DNA from: Zhengitettix transpicula
Taxonomy: Eukaryota; Arthropoda; Insecta; Orthoptera; Tetrigidae
Assembly: GCA_037074705.1 (NCBI GenBank)
Contig: CM073590.1
Coordinates: forward strand, 49,561,395 to 49,625,394
Direction: 5' to 3'
Length of the DNA stretch: 64,000 nt
Shown in pieces: positions 1 through 10,799 of this stretch (position 1 is the first letter of the stretch; every line of letters starts with the position of its first letter). The position numbers were made by a program, and so were the translations under genes. The notes beneath the pieces were generated by a model. That model searched no databases and was not told the origin of the DNA. It was given only the letters and a program-made list of their open reading frames with translations.

Positions 1-300
1 TTGCTGATACTGTTATGGGGCCATTCCATTCTTGCACAACTATTGAGGTAGCTTGGATCTTCGTGGTCATATTTTGGGAATTCATAGTGCTTGGAGGAAC
101 TTTTAAGAATGACATCTGTACCACCAAAGGCGCCTGCATCTGGATGGGGAGTTAATTGTGTAGCTTGGGATGTGCATATAGCTTCGTTCAGTGAAACGTA
201 CTTCAGCTATTAGTGTAATATCGATACTATGCTGATCGATGAAAGATTCAAGTTCTTGTTTGCTATTTTAATATACTCAAATAGACGCAAATATCGGCCG
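1..300 (-). pseudogene. LINE ORF2 fragment, endonuclease domain (N-terminal part)
   Basis: The translation from about position 300 downward resembles the N-terminal part of a Jockey apurinic-like (exonuclease-endonuclease-phosphatase) endonuclease. The segment DITLIAEVRFTERSYMHIP corresponds to the family pattern ILLISETHFT...I.GY that carries the catalytic glutamate; here the matching position reads AEVRFT, so the E is retained. After a frame change, GTDVILKSSSKHYEFPKY matches the family's GG.AI.I...I.HYELP.Y stretch. In the complete element this domain would nick target DNA to prime reverse transcription. Frame changes near 130 and 60 show it is not functional. The match is from family knowledge, not a search. 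Confidence 0.68.
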
Positions 301-600
301 ATCAACATGTTTGAACATTTCCACTCCCGCTCAGCCACACACGTGGGGGTTAAACTGATAGCTGAATGCCATAACTATTCTCTGCGACATCCACAACCCC
401 GGAATCGACTCCAATCTTGGCTTTTTGCCTTATTTTTATGTATTGTAACTCCACCCTATCCTTCATTGTTCTCTCCTACCAAGCGTGAAAGGGTTTTAAA
501 TTATACACGGAAAACATGTAGATAAATTTTATGAAACTCATTCTTTCCAAAATATATTTATGCGACGCAAAAATCGGCCGCTCAATATGTTTGAAAATTT
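284..600. repeat. 37-bp imperfect direct repeats bracketing 243 bp
   Basis: Positions 284-320 and 564-600 are near copies (about five mismatches), both starting GACGCAA and ending GTTTGAA.ATTT. The enclosed 321-563 segment interrupts the ORF1-ORF2 junction of the LINE. This could be an old insertion with a long target duplication or a local duplication. The enclosed sequence was not recognised. Confidence 0.6.
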
Positions 601-619
601 AATGTTGAAAAATTAATGT

Positions 620-1012
620 TTATAGCATGATCTTTAGTTCTTTCAGTTGTATTATCGTTTTGATTTTGGTCTTGTAGTGCATCAGCATAGATTTTTTGAT
701 TCTGTGGTTCTTCATTTGCTGGGTGTTTTGGTATTGAAGCGTGTGTCCCATTTGTTTATTTCTTTGTCTCAGGTTCGTGGCAAAAACCTGGTAGTTTTTG
801 TAGTTTGCCGGGTGACTACCGTTGCAGTTAACACACTTTTCGTAATTACTTTTCTGTGTCACTGCGACGTAGTGAGGTTGACTGTGTTTTTTATACATCT
901 TGGTGTTCTATGGAAAAAAGGTTTTTGGAGTGACCAATGCATTGGCATTTGACGCGCTAAGGAACTTCTCGTTTCAATTGTGGGGGTTCGATTTTGATGA
1001 TTACGTAAAGTA
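620..1012 (-). pseudogene. LINE ORF1 (Gag-like) fragment with zinc knuckles
   Basis: The open part (620-898, minus) contains CVNCNGSHPANYKNYQVF. This matches the last CCHC-type knuckle of Jockey ORF1 proteins (C..CGG.HPANY+GC), with the final cysteine replaced by tyrosine. Just upstream, about 900-1010, a second degenerate knuckle reads CQCIGHSKN, comparable to CQRYGHTK..C. ORF1 proteins bind the element RNA in the cytoplasm. The downstream end (LKELKIML, then stop) is lysine/leucine-rich, as is usual for the ORF1 tail. A stop lies between the two knuckles and the last C is lost, so this is a relic. Confidence 0.7.
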
Positions 1013-1081
1013 ATTTGTCAATTTTGTATTCAGTTAATAAAATAGTTCATTTAAGTCGGAGGAATTATCGGAACTACTTTG

Positions 1082-1585
1082 AAGCTGCGTTCTATTTTTT
1101 TTTTAAAAAAAAGTAACTGGCTACTTGAGGGTAATCCACATTGTGGCAACTCCACTTTAATAGAATAGGAAGGGATTTGAAAGGGGGGATGCGGAAGGGC
1201 ACAGGAAGGTAGCTAAGTGTTAACAAGGGTCTCTGGGCTATAGTTTAAGGATTCTACCCGGTATTCGCCTAAAATTGATGCAGGACAAACCCTATAAAGC
1301 CTGCATCATCATCAGGGGTTTTATGTGAGGAGGCAGCATTCAGTTAACCGTGCCTCGACTAGTTTAGGAAGCAGCTAGCCGACTGTTGCAATGGGAGCAA
1401 TGAACAACTCTTACTGTATTCCAAAGGTCTACGACCCCGGAACATACACCTCTCAAAACAGGCCGAGGTGCCTTGGCATGTGGGATCCTTAGTTGAAAAA
1501 CGGAGAAAGGAAAAGACATCACCAGATGTCTCTCCAGAAAGATGCCTGAGATAGTACTGCTCTCACAGTCTTATAAGCTGCGTTC
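1082..1585 (-). mobile_element. Unclassified retroposon U1, copy 1, with target-site duplication
   Basis: The 12-bp sequence AAGCTGCGTTCT occurs at 1082-1093 and again at 1574-1585, bracketing about 480 bp. The left end begins with a T-run and A-run (1094-1112), which reads as an A/T-rich tail on the minus strand. The body matches 36729-37262 over most of its length and 1911-2165 in part. Compared with the 36.7-kb copy it lacks an internal segment near 1310-1325 (the part around the palindromic GGGCGTGGG motif). No protein domain was recognised. A LINE 3' end or a SINE-like element are the obvious options; the duplication and tail support retroposition. Confidence 0.65.
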
Positions 1586-1910
1586 TTGCTTTAGTTTGTA
1601 TGTATGAAATTCGGTGTTCCTATCGGCTTTAGCTTTCAAAACGATTGTGTAGTTGTCTTTCAACTTCAGAATTTCGTAGAACTTTTAATTCAAGACTATA
1701 TTTAACTAATGTATCTAATTTTATGAGTAGATCAATCGTCTTGACGCATTATATAAAGATTGTTCTCACATGCGGCTTTCATTGTCCAGTACAGAGTATC
1801 GATTTTATGTAGATTTCAGAGGGTTTAGCCAGTAATATTGAGTTTTTCGTTCACTTATTTTTAGGACGTTTCTTGTTTTGTACGATATTTCATTCCGTTC
1901 CCTTAGTTCA

Positions 1911-2165
1911 ACCCCTCTCCCGGCACCGGAAGGGCGTGGGACAAGTAGCAAATGCCCGACATACCTGATGCAGGGTTTTCTAGGTTATTTCCTGCATCAC
2001 TTTTAGGTTAATTGCCGGTTTTGATATCTAAAAGTACAGGCCGAGGGACCTAGTTAAAACCTTTGGCTACCTTGCTCTACCTTTCCAACCCCCCCCCCAC
2101 CCTCCTTCCCCACACACACACTATTTCCGTCCCTTTCTTATGCTATAAGAGGAGAGAGTGGCCAC
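1911..2165 (+). mobile_element. Retroposon U1, copy 3 (partial, opposite orientation)
   Basis: The plus strand here matches the minus strand of the copies at 1.1 kb and 36.7 kb. Shared landmarks are GGGCGTGGGACAAGTA near 1930, CTGATGCAGGGTTTT near 1968, the CACTTTTAGGTTAATTGCCGG block and the TAGTTAAAACCTTTGGCTAC block near 2050. It contains a C-run and a short CA-run at about 2090-2120 that the others lack. Only the second half of the element is present. No ORF of note. Confidence 0.6.
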
Positions 2166-2179
2166 TACGTGTATTACCC

Positions 2180-4640
2180 TATACAACTTCTTCTAACTTG
2201 TCATTTTTCGGTTGCAGTGTAGTTGCAGTGGAATGATTGCTAACTTGAATGCACCGAAGTGGCATAGTTTTGATGTGTCACAGTGGGCGAATTATATGTT
2301 AATAGTCGTTTTGAAGCAAAAAATAAAAATTACGTAAGTTTTTAGTTTCACTTTTAACACTTAGCTAGCCTTTTAGTCGAGTGCCTGTCATACCGCCTCG
2401 TAGGCCTTATTAACTTATGTATTGGTCATTCGAGGAGTACTGATGTCGATGTCCAGGTCTGGCACGCTAAGAACACTAGCACAATTCCGTGCCAGGATTG
2501 TAAACTCTAGGAGATCTCGAAATATGTCCGCAATGTTCGTAGAGTTGAGCGAGTGTTGGAAGTCAAACTATAGATAGGATTGTTTCCTCAGGGTTTAAAA
2601 TGAAGGTAAGTTTCCTGTGTTCTATAATCAAACACATGTTACAAGAACACTTTTATGTATGTAAAACAATTTATCTAATAACACATTGAGCTATATCATT
2701 TTTAATAATATTTCACTTAATGATTCAAGTTTTTTTTCATTTTATAAATATGGTAAATTAATTATAGTTATAGTTTTGAGGACTTACATATACACTAGTA
2801 TACAAATATTTCCCTTTAAAATTTCCTATTAATGTTAAAACAAACGTGACTCATAAAAAAAACAATTTTGTTTTAATATATTTCACTTGAAAATAAAAAT
2901 TCCGCACTTGAACCTGCGGATTGATACCCGCCGATGAGAAACCTTAAACCTCGCAGCTATAGTACGGAATGTTATCTTTGGACGCTACTTTTCGAGTGTA
3001 CTTGCCAATAAGAATATTTATCCACATGGCCTTGTAACATATCTTAATGGAGACCGTATATTTCAGATGCTCCTATTTTTATTTGTAAACATAAAACAAT
3101 AATTTCTTAAACCACCTATTATTTAACTTATAATCCAACTCACTGGCATAATGTCCGTTATCGTCAAAGACATTTGTAGGTTTCCCCAAGTAAAGGAAAC
3201 GAATCGATGATCTTTTATAATGTATAACCTGAGAATAAATGCAATTACGATGCATATAGATTGTAACGAAGAATAAGCATTTGTAATTCCTTTTTAAATA
3301 TTTTGTGAAAAATTCGAACTGTTTAAATTCAATTAAGAGTATAAATACTCACGAGTTCAAATTAAAATTCAATTCACGTCTTTGTTGAATGGTATAATAC
3401 GCTCCACTTGAGATAATGAATTTTTCCAATCAAATTAAGAATATGGGCAAAGGATAAAATATTGTGATCAAATTTATTCAATAAAGAGTCTGTGATTCAT
3501 TTACTTTCGATGATTGATTTTCTTTCAATTCTGAAGTCCCATTGTCCTGTTTAATGCTGTATTTTCCATTTTATTTCTTGACACTTCACAAGACTTTTCA
3601 GTAAAGGATATTGTTCCGAGGAGCAGTCTGCATAAAAACATGCGAAGGATAAAAAAAGTGACAAGTCTACGTAAAGTGCATACGATCAATTTTAAATTAG
3701 CATATCTAATATCAATACTATAAAAATTGTATTGCACAACATAAATCAAATCCAAAGGGTGCAGGGATTAACAGTGATCAACCGCGTTCCACATCGAGGC
3801 TAAGCCCATAAAGTCGCAGTGCTAAAATCTTGAAACTAAATTACATAGCTTAAATTGGTAAATAGCGAACCTTAGTGAACCTTCCGCACGTGTGAGAATA
3901 ACCATACGGCAGTAATTGAGCTGAGTCCCCTGTGCCTACGGAAAAGTGCCACTTGCTTCGAAGAGTCAGGTAATCAGCTCGACCCTAACAACTGACCTGA
4001 GGGACATGTTCTGTACTCAACACGCATCGTACGTGATTACTCAAAATCAAGTAATCCGGCAACAAACAGGTGCGATTCTCCAGACCTTCCCCAACCATCC
4101 TTCCAAAACACACCAATCTTTCAATCCACTCAAGTTAATCGGCATCAATAGCTCCTAAGCATATTCAACAATAGATGCAGGCTTTGAAAAAAAAACAGAG
4201 TTTGTGAAACCAGAAACCCCTTGTAAATTATCATAAACGTAATACAACAAGGAAGCCACTGAACCGGAAATATGTAACCAACCGTTCTTAAATACAAGCA
4301 ACCGATACAATGCATTGATCAATTCAACTGACTACGATCAAATACAAACCCTCAACTACAAAGCAAATACCATCTAAACTTCCTCCAATTTTCATATACA
4401 GGGTCAAAAGTTACGAACTTTCCGAACTAGGTAATAGTAGAGTTACTCAAAAACGACGCTACTACTCGAAAATTCAAGGGAACATGGCGAAAACGACTTA
4501 GGGAACAGTAAGGATTGGCATAAAAATAAAAGAGGCATCATTATGTGAACCTCACTTAAAACAAAAATAATAATAATGCGGGATCAACACTTTTTGATAA
4601 AATGAATGATAAATTTAAAAACCTTTATTAGTCCTTAAGT
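2180..4640. other. AT-rich sequence without a recognised gene
   Basis: No domain-bearing ORF was found. The stretch includes an exon-like ATGAAG directly followed by GTAAGT at 2600-2611 (see findings) and a less AT-rich patch at 3770-4160 that encodes nothing recognisable. The rest has the window's background composition with short chance ORFs on both strands. Confidence 0.6.
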
Positions 4641-4854
4641 AATATAGAACATGAGCTTTATACTTTACCTTGAGCCATATTCATTGTTTTATCGGTAACT
4701 GTGTGCCTGCGATTAAAATTAGTCTTTTAATACTAACCATTAACGTAACGACTAGAGTCTGTCCAATGTTGTCTACTAGATTTTTCTGGTCTTTGTACAC
4801 TTCACTCACGCACTGTGCTCTGCTTTTAAGCATTGAATTTTACACATTATCAGC

Positions 4855-5535
4855 TGGTTGTCTTCTTTACAATTTTCTTGTACGGTGATGATTTTCCAGA
4901 AGTTATCGGACCACTTGGTTGATGTGGAGGTGAAGCCTATGTTTCCCAGCAAAACTTTTTATTTCTTCTTTTATGGTTGGAATCTGGAGATCCCTGTGGA
5001 TATCTGTATTTCGGATATACCAGGGGACATTCACGATGTTTCTTAACACTTTATTCTGAAACGTTTAGATGCGTTGTGGTCACAGCAGACCCAAAGCTGA
5101 ATATCGTAGAGCCACGTTGGTTTCAATATTTGATTGTAAATCAGTTGTTTGTTGGAAATTGAAAGTTTGGAGTTTCTTCCAATTAGCCTATAGTATTGTC
5201 TATATTTAATGCTTATTTCAATTTTTTTTCTAAACATGCTCTCTCTACTTACGCTTAGTGTCTAGAGTCAAGCATAGGTAATTGTCGTGGTTCTCATAGG
5301 GCCCAATATTGCCATTTAGATTTTGTGACGGTGGGTCTTTTGATTGTTTGTGAATGCAGTATGGATAGATTTCTGCTCGTTTAGCTTTATCCTTCATTGC
5401 TTAATCCAGTCAACTATTGCGTTGCTGGCTTTTTGTAGTCTTCTAGTTAAAAGGTTTTGGTATTTATCTACTGCAAGTAACGCGGTGTCATCTGTATATG
5501 AAGCTACGTCAGTTTCTTCCACTTTTGGGATCTAA
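4855..5535 (-). pseudogene. Jockey-type LINE reverse-transcriptase relic (C-terminal half)
   Basis: Read on the minus strand from 5535, the translation shows VASYTDDTALLAV, the catalytic [FY]xDD box of reverse transcriptase (5487-5500), with T in place of the usual A. It is followed by IVDWIKQ..IKLNEQKS and, after several stops, an open segment (5043-5237) with YYRLIGRNSKLSISNKQLIYNQILKPTWLYDIQLW. That last stretch is typical of the Jockey thumb region (LLGR.S.LSL.NK.LIYK.ILKP.WTYG..LW). The remainder reads MSPGISEIQISTGI, similar to PWYV.N..LH.DL. About 230 codons of the enzyme are covered. Multiple stops and frameshifts make it inactive. Confidence 0.78.
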
Positions 5536-5539
5536 GCCA

Positions 5540-6660
5540 TATTCATTTGCCAATTGTCAGATTTTACGTACTTAGAACAGTGAGGCATGATATGTTGTAA
5601 ATAATATGTAAGTTATATTGACATGTTTATAACATTTACATTTTTACAAATAACAGATAAATATGGCTTAGGATAAATCCCCTGTTTTATATTATTTGAG
5701 AGCTAATGAAGGTTTATTAATTAATACTCTATAACGAAGTATATTGTAAATTGATTGTAAAAAAAGGCATAAGAATCGTCTTTTGACTTAACTTATGGAG
5801 ACACTATCTATTATCTGCTCTGTGAACTCTTACACAGCTGTCAATTAGCACGCACATATGCTAGACTAAATATTTGTCACATCTTATGCCCCGCCGCTGT
5901 AAGTGGACATTTTAATTCATTAATTTAATTAATTTCTATAATAAGTTAACTTTCTTCGGATTCATTTGCATTGGAATGTAAAGTCTGAAATTTCCAGACC
6001 AGTTCTGACCATTTAAATATCTAGGTTCCGAGTGAGAAGAACAACCACGTCTTTCACGGTTACGTTATCAATGCTTTTTAACTATACCCATTTGAATAAA
6101 ATATTTCTAGAGGAAAATAGAGCCGTGAATATATTTAATAGTTAGAAGTTTAATCTAGTAATGCCTTATGGCGTACATTATTATAACTGATTTCCTGCCA
6201 TGACAGAACAGCTTAATTGATAATATGGTCTTTGGTGCAGTTTAAAGTTATCCAATTAGTTCATTCCATAGCATTGTAATTAACGGGACCCAGATTATGC
6301 GTCCCATTGATGGAAGATGCTGCTGACTAACTATGTGTTTTGCGATAATCTTCTGTGATTGAATTTTAGAAAAAATCTTGTACACATTGCCTGGTTATAA
6401 TTATTATGTAATTCCAAGTCGCCATGCATCGAGAATCGAAAAAAAAAATATTTGGGTTAAAACTAAATTCTTATTTTGGATAATCTTAATCTGCAATTAA
6501 TATTTGAGTTCCCATTTAAGAATTTAAGGGGTGGTGGACGAAGACAAATTTTATAACATGCAGATAGATGTCCGCTTTGAAAACTTTTAACTATCCTCCG
6601 AGGCAATTATTTTGTGCGATGCGTATTTTTGTAGACATTTTAATATATCGCACACTGTAC
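5540..6660. other. AT-rich sequence, nothing recognised
   Basis: High A+T with short ORFs on all frames and no repeat copy found elsewhere in the window. No RNA gene motif was seen. Confidence 0.55.
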
Positions 6661-6664
6661 TTAA

Positions 6665-7725
6665 CGTCAAGGTGCTCGTAAACTAGCAGCAACAATTCCA
6701 CATTGCCGGCAATATTTTAGGAAACTATGGCCAGGCAACATTTCCGGTTGTGTTGCCAGCCACACATTTATATACCCCGGCAATATTTCGGCCAATGTGG
6801 AGCATAGCAATTCCCGCGTAAACGTAGTACAAAAATAATGGCCACAAATGAAGTGCAGCATTAATTGTAATAAAAAACTTCAACGATTTAATTCTTGACA
6901 ATTACTTATTTAAAAACTTCACCAGAATGTCGAAGAGTGACTTTTCATATTTGCTTAAAGAATTGGGCCCATGATTGAGAAAAATAAGACGGTGATGATG
7001 AAATCAATACCGATCAACCTTCGACCCTTGGCGACAGAAGACTCTAAAGCTTTAATGTATTAATATATAATATACAATCACAGTATACGATTGTTCAATT
7101 TCTCACATCGTTCGAGAAGTATGCGTAGGTTTGAAGGAAGAATTAAATGAATTTATTAAAGTATGTACCGGCTAGGCCGCTTTATTTGTTAAATATTAAT
7201 TTTAAAAATTAGAAATTAACTTTTATTCTTATTTTCATTCTTCGCGTACGTCGTAACTGATGCCAAATTTGTTTTCTATTGCCTTCCAACCATCTTTCTT
7301 CACTTGGCGATCTCCATCTATAGTACATAGACTTCACGTCCCATAATGATGGATTTGAGTGAACTTCATCGACAATTTCAATAGTTTTCTCGTTCGACCA
7401 ATTCATAAGTGGAATACTGAATAATTTTACACTGAGAACAAAGTGTAATATTAACTGTTAACACATATTATTGACTACAGAGACCTCCAGGTGAGGTCTG
7501 GGAACTATTGTGGTCCGGCAATATTTTAGTATTCTCGACACAGGTCCGATGTCACAGGCAACACGCCGGCCAGTACTTATAATGCTGGCAACATTTCCCG
7601 GCTATACTGATATATTGCTGGGCCATAATGTATGTATTGCCAAAAATGTTGCTGGATTTAGAGCAATATTTCCCAGCCAGAATTTCTGTAAAAAGTTACT
7701 CGTTTACAGGCTCCTTTAGCAGTAG
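6665..7725. mobile_element. Candidate decayed DNA transposon (MADF fragment between GGCAA-rich flanks)
   Basis: Two blocks, about 6690-6800 and 7510-7690, are packed with variants of GCCGGCAATATT, GGCAACATTTCC and their reverse complements. They sit on either side of a minus-strand ORF with a MADF-like domain (7209-7406). Clustered subterminal motifs around a MADF/Myb-type protein are a known arrangement in PIF/Harbinger transposons. No terminal inverted repeat or transposase was identified, so the superfamily is inference and the ends are approximate. A non-transposon explanation (satellite-like motif clusters) remains open. Confidence 0.4.
7209..7406 (-). pseudogene. MADF-like DNA-binding domain fragment
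   Basis: The 65-residue translation starts MNWSNEKTIEIVDEVHSNPSLWDVKSMYYR and continues into a basic C-terminus. It fits the MADF (Myb/SANT-like) pattern: an initial W/F-x-x-E-K-T helix, I.EV...P.LWD, then Y.....R, a later W at the start of helix 3 (RKQIWHQL), and a basic tail. MADF domains bind DNA in insect transcription factors and in accessory proteins of Harbinger-type transposons. The domain is open, but no flanking exon or partner domain could be recognised. Whether it is host-derived or transposon-derived is undecided. Confidence 0.5.
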
Positions 7726-8227
7726 CAATTGGCACAAAAAATTGTCCCCGTTGTTATCGTGCTTAGGTCTAGTATCTATCTTTTATTACTTAACTCATTG
7801 TCCCTGAATCACGTTTTCGGATTTAATACATTTTTTGCTACTTATTGACTATCCATAGCATATCATCCACCTATTGCTGACGACAAATAATTTGTTTACT
7901 TATAAATAGTTTCCCTTTAAACAGAATATTAAATTGGACAGACGAAATTTTAAGTTTTATCTCTTTCAATGGTTGATGACGACGTAAGATAACCTCAAAA
8001 GTATTTGGCTGGCGCTTGAGAGTTGGCTGGATTAGGTGCTAACGAAATTTACATTGTCGTCTACTGAAGATATTCGCCCGATTAAGACAATTTATAGTCA
8101 TCCTTGAATGTCTGAGGATTCCGTTGTTGCTAGAGTCGGTATTAGTAAACATTTCGGGACACACAGTTTTATCTTCATTGCACCGTTATAATAAAAGGAC
8201 TAAGGTTTTACAAGTGAATAGAATTAA

Positions 8228-8314
8228 GGGTAATATCAGTAAATAGCGACGTTTCAAAGGCAAGCACTGCAAGGCTGGCTAACCTTCGAAACGTCGCTAT
8301 TTACTGTATTACCC
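8228..8314. repeat. 87-bp near-perfect inverted repeat
   Basis: The arms 8228-8255 (GGGTAATATCAGTAAATAGC...) and 8287-8314 are reverse complements with about one mismatch. The central 31 bp contain AAGG...CCTT followed by CGAAACGTCGC. The arrangement (inverted ends meeting at a GAAACG motif) resembles the PLE-type foldbacks elsewhere in the window on a smaller scale. Confidence 0.7.
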
Positions 8315-8554
8315 GGGTGGAAATGCGAGGAGCTTTTCTTAATTTCACCAAAGTATCTTACGTTCTGGTCACAGCCAAATACGTTGCCTGTAACTCTTAA
8401 AATATTTTTCTGACACAACGAGACTAACGCTCCATTTTTGAAGATAAGTGTAACTTTCAGGATGAATTATGTCGTAAAATACAAATTACAGCCATATATG
8501 AATATCTTCAAAATTTATGCTCAGTAAAAAAAAATGTAATTCTATAAGGCAAAT

Positions 8555-8581
8555 GACGACAGAGCTTGCAGTCGTCGAAAC
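8555..8581 (+). ncRNA. Hammerhead-like stem with GAAAC, PLE-type end fragment
   Basis: A perfect 6-bp stem GACGAC/GTCGTC (8555-8560 with 8571-8576) closes a 10-nt loop and is followed directly by GAAAC (8577-8581). The same stem, loop start (AGAGCTT) and GAAACGT tail occur twice in the hairpin at 30.8 kb. The upstream CTGA box of a hammerhead is not preserved. Probably a decayed PLE terminus. Confidence 0.4.
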
Positions 8582-8599
8582 GTCGCGGTTTAATCACAG

Positions 8600-10680
8600 T
8601 TGTTAACAATGTGGAAACCAGAGAACTCTTTCTACTGCCTTCGATTTTTGAATAAATAGACCATCTTGCTGGGTAATATTCTTATTATCATCATCATTAC
8701 TCTAACGATTAAAACTGTATGGAGGATTATTAGCTACCGAGATGAGTACCAGACTGTCCACTTACTTGGTACCTTCTTATCATAACCTGGTTAGAGATTG
8801 TTTCTTCTGCAAAATTTGGAAATATCTCCCCCCTCCCCATTTAACATGAACATTTCGCATGTAAACTAGAATATTAAGAACAGTTGAACAATTTTGTTGT
8901 ATCTAGACCGCTAAAATAATTCCTTTGGACCCCTTCAGCTGAAATCCAAACATGTGTTCGTTCTAACTGGTCCATTCCTCATAAAGCCATTGTCAAATCA
9001 CAAGTTAGTTATCAGCCATAGTAATAACTTGAACTATCTGAATCAAGGTTAGTGCTATTACATTGAATCTTTGATCAGAGGTTTACAGAACTTTTACTAA
9101 CTTTATTGAAATATTTTGTTATTAAAGTGCTTTCATTGGACAATTTACTGTAGATCGCTGTTCATTCACATGGATTTGTTGTGCATTCAATGGGTATTTT
9201 ATACTAAATTGAATTTTTAATAAATTTATTTGACCGAATCTTCCAAATGATGTAAACTATATGTGCCTAAGCAAATACCGTGTGATACAAAAGTCATTAC
9301 CAATAAAAGTGAATGGAAAGTGTTCATTCACTGGAGTGGTCACCATAGTTCATTATTCCGTAAACCTGTTAAATTACGCGGTTTTTAATCATGTATTTTA
9401 TTATATTCAATTTATTTAATTATGTTAAAAGAGGAGAAATTAATAAGAATAATTAATATTTTATATTTTATTAACAATAACATTAACTTCCTGCACTTTC
9501 AATTCCCACGCCTTATTTTACAAAAGTAGTTAAAAAAAAGGACAAACCTGAGACAATTTCCAGCAGGGGATGGTGGGCCAAAATATGTTGGTGATATGGA
9601 TTTTACGAAGCGACTTTGATGGCTATTATGTCCAGCACATTACCGCCTGCTGATCTGCGGTATACGCCGCAATCCCACGTAAACCAAAAAGCATCTTCTC
9701 CAATTAAAATCGAACTCACTTAAAATCCAACACACTCAAAATCCAATTAACTTAATATCCAATTCATGACCAAAATTAACTAACTTACCCTTTCTCTTCA
9801 ATCTCACTTCACGCCTCGGTTGTTCCAAATTTACCCCCACAGGGTCTAGGACTTCGCAGCTTCCACCCAATCGGAATCAGACTTGCGCCCCCACAAATCT
9901 CGATCTCTCAAATCAGCCACGGGGTTCGTCAATTTTGTCAAACATCTGGCTTCAACGTGTCAAAATTTCGTTTCCAATAAAATCCTAGGCAGACTTCGCC
10001 GATATTGTAATCCTCACAAAGGATTGCCGCACCAGGGTTGTTTGTTCTGTGAGTAAGGCTTACATGGGATTCCGGCCCTTCGATCCCTCCAGACCCAAGC
10101 CGAGAACATCACTTCCCCAAGACATTTTATTTCGTAACCAAAAAAACCCAAAGAATAAAATAAATTAACTGCAACTAATCACTCTCGCTCCTGTAAAGTA
10201 CATTATTAGTGATAACCAAAGAAAACCTAAGTAAGAATAATCGGTTGAGGATTCTGTACCCTGATAATGATTCCGGCTGCTTATCCAGCTTACGTACCTT
10301 GTTCGGTTAGCGTTAATTTTTATTTTTTTTGTGGTTCGTATTTGTTCAACATAATCTCTTCTTTCTCCACAGTGCTACAAATGCTTTTTGTGATCAATTC
10401 CTCAATGATTTATTGGTTCGCGAACAGTGCAATGTCATTTGTTAATCATATATATGTTTTCTCTCAATATTGTAGTCTTCCATCCAGATCGGTGTCATAC
10501 CTAGATATAATGACCCTCTTTCAGTGTCGAGCCATTATTTTTAGCTTTAGCTTGAACGACGCTCCGAGGATCGTCACATGGAATGCCTTACGTGACATTT
10601 CTATTTTTTTATATATACTTCTTCAAGATAAGTTGGAAATATGAAATAAGTGGTGTGTAAATGCCGCTAAAAGCTGTCGG
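8600..10680. other. No recognised gene; pyrimidine-rich patch near 9.7-10.1 kb
   Basis: Mostly AT-rich. The interval 9680-10130 is poorer in A+T and contains several variants of AAAATCCAA near 9710-9760, but no domain-bearing ORF. A 125-codon plus-strand ORF at 10267-10644 has no recognisable domain. On its opposite strand a short segment reads LTNDIALFAN, faintly like an RT active-site box, too weak to call. Confidence 0.5.
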
Positions 10681-10689
10681 AAGGAGACC

Positions 10690-10790
10690 CTTGTAAATCA
10701 GACGACGCCGGCGGCGAGGCCAGCCAAACATGTGCGTGTGACGTCAGCCATGAATAACAACTGCCTCTCTTAGCCGGCTATAATAGGCAC
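10690..10790 (+). promoter_or_regulatory. Promoter-like island: CRE palindrome plus TATA-like box
   Basis: A GC-rich, CpG-containing patch (GACGACGCCGGCGGCGAGG, 10701-10719) is followed by the full cAMP-response-element palindrome TGACGTCA (10739-10746). A TATAATAG box follows 33 bp downstream (10779-10786). It stands out from the AT-rich surroundings. No adjacent coding exon was recognised, so its activity is speculative. Confidence 0.3.
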
Positions 10791-10799
10791 GAAGTGGCT

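Larger units (their letters stand above)
1..1015 (-). mobile_element. Jockey-type LINE relic, runs off the left edge
   Basis: On the minus strand this reads as the end of ORF1 followed by the beginning of ORF2 of a Jockey-group non-LTR retrotransposon. The zinc-knuckle part of ORF1 lies at about 790-1010 and the endonuclease start of ORF2 at about 1-300, the normal order for the group. The element continues beyond position 1, so its RT domain is outside the window. Both ORFs carry stops and frameshifts. About 245 bp between the ORF pieces (321-563) do not match the coding pattern and are bracketed by 37-bp direct repeats. The family assignment comes from motifs; the clade is inferred. Confidence 0.75.

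Noticed and set aside
980..1000. GGGGGTTCGATTTTG as the B box of a tRNA gene
   Set aside because: No matching A box, acceptor stem or anticodon arm; the sequence is part of the LINE ORF1 relic.
10267..10644. 125-codon plus-strand ORF as a membrane protein gene
   Set aside because: Hydrophobic residues are common in translations of T-rich DNA. There is no domain, splice context or repeat copy to support it.
10262..10650. LTNDIALFAN on the minus strand as a reverse-transcriptase active site
   Set aside because: Only a short segment resembles an [FY]ADD box (here TNDI), no neighbouring RT motif could be placed, and the plus-strand ORF over it has no domain either.
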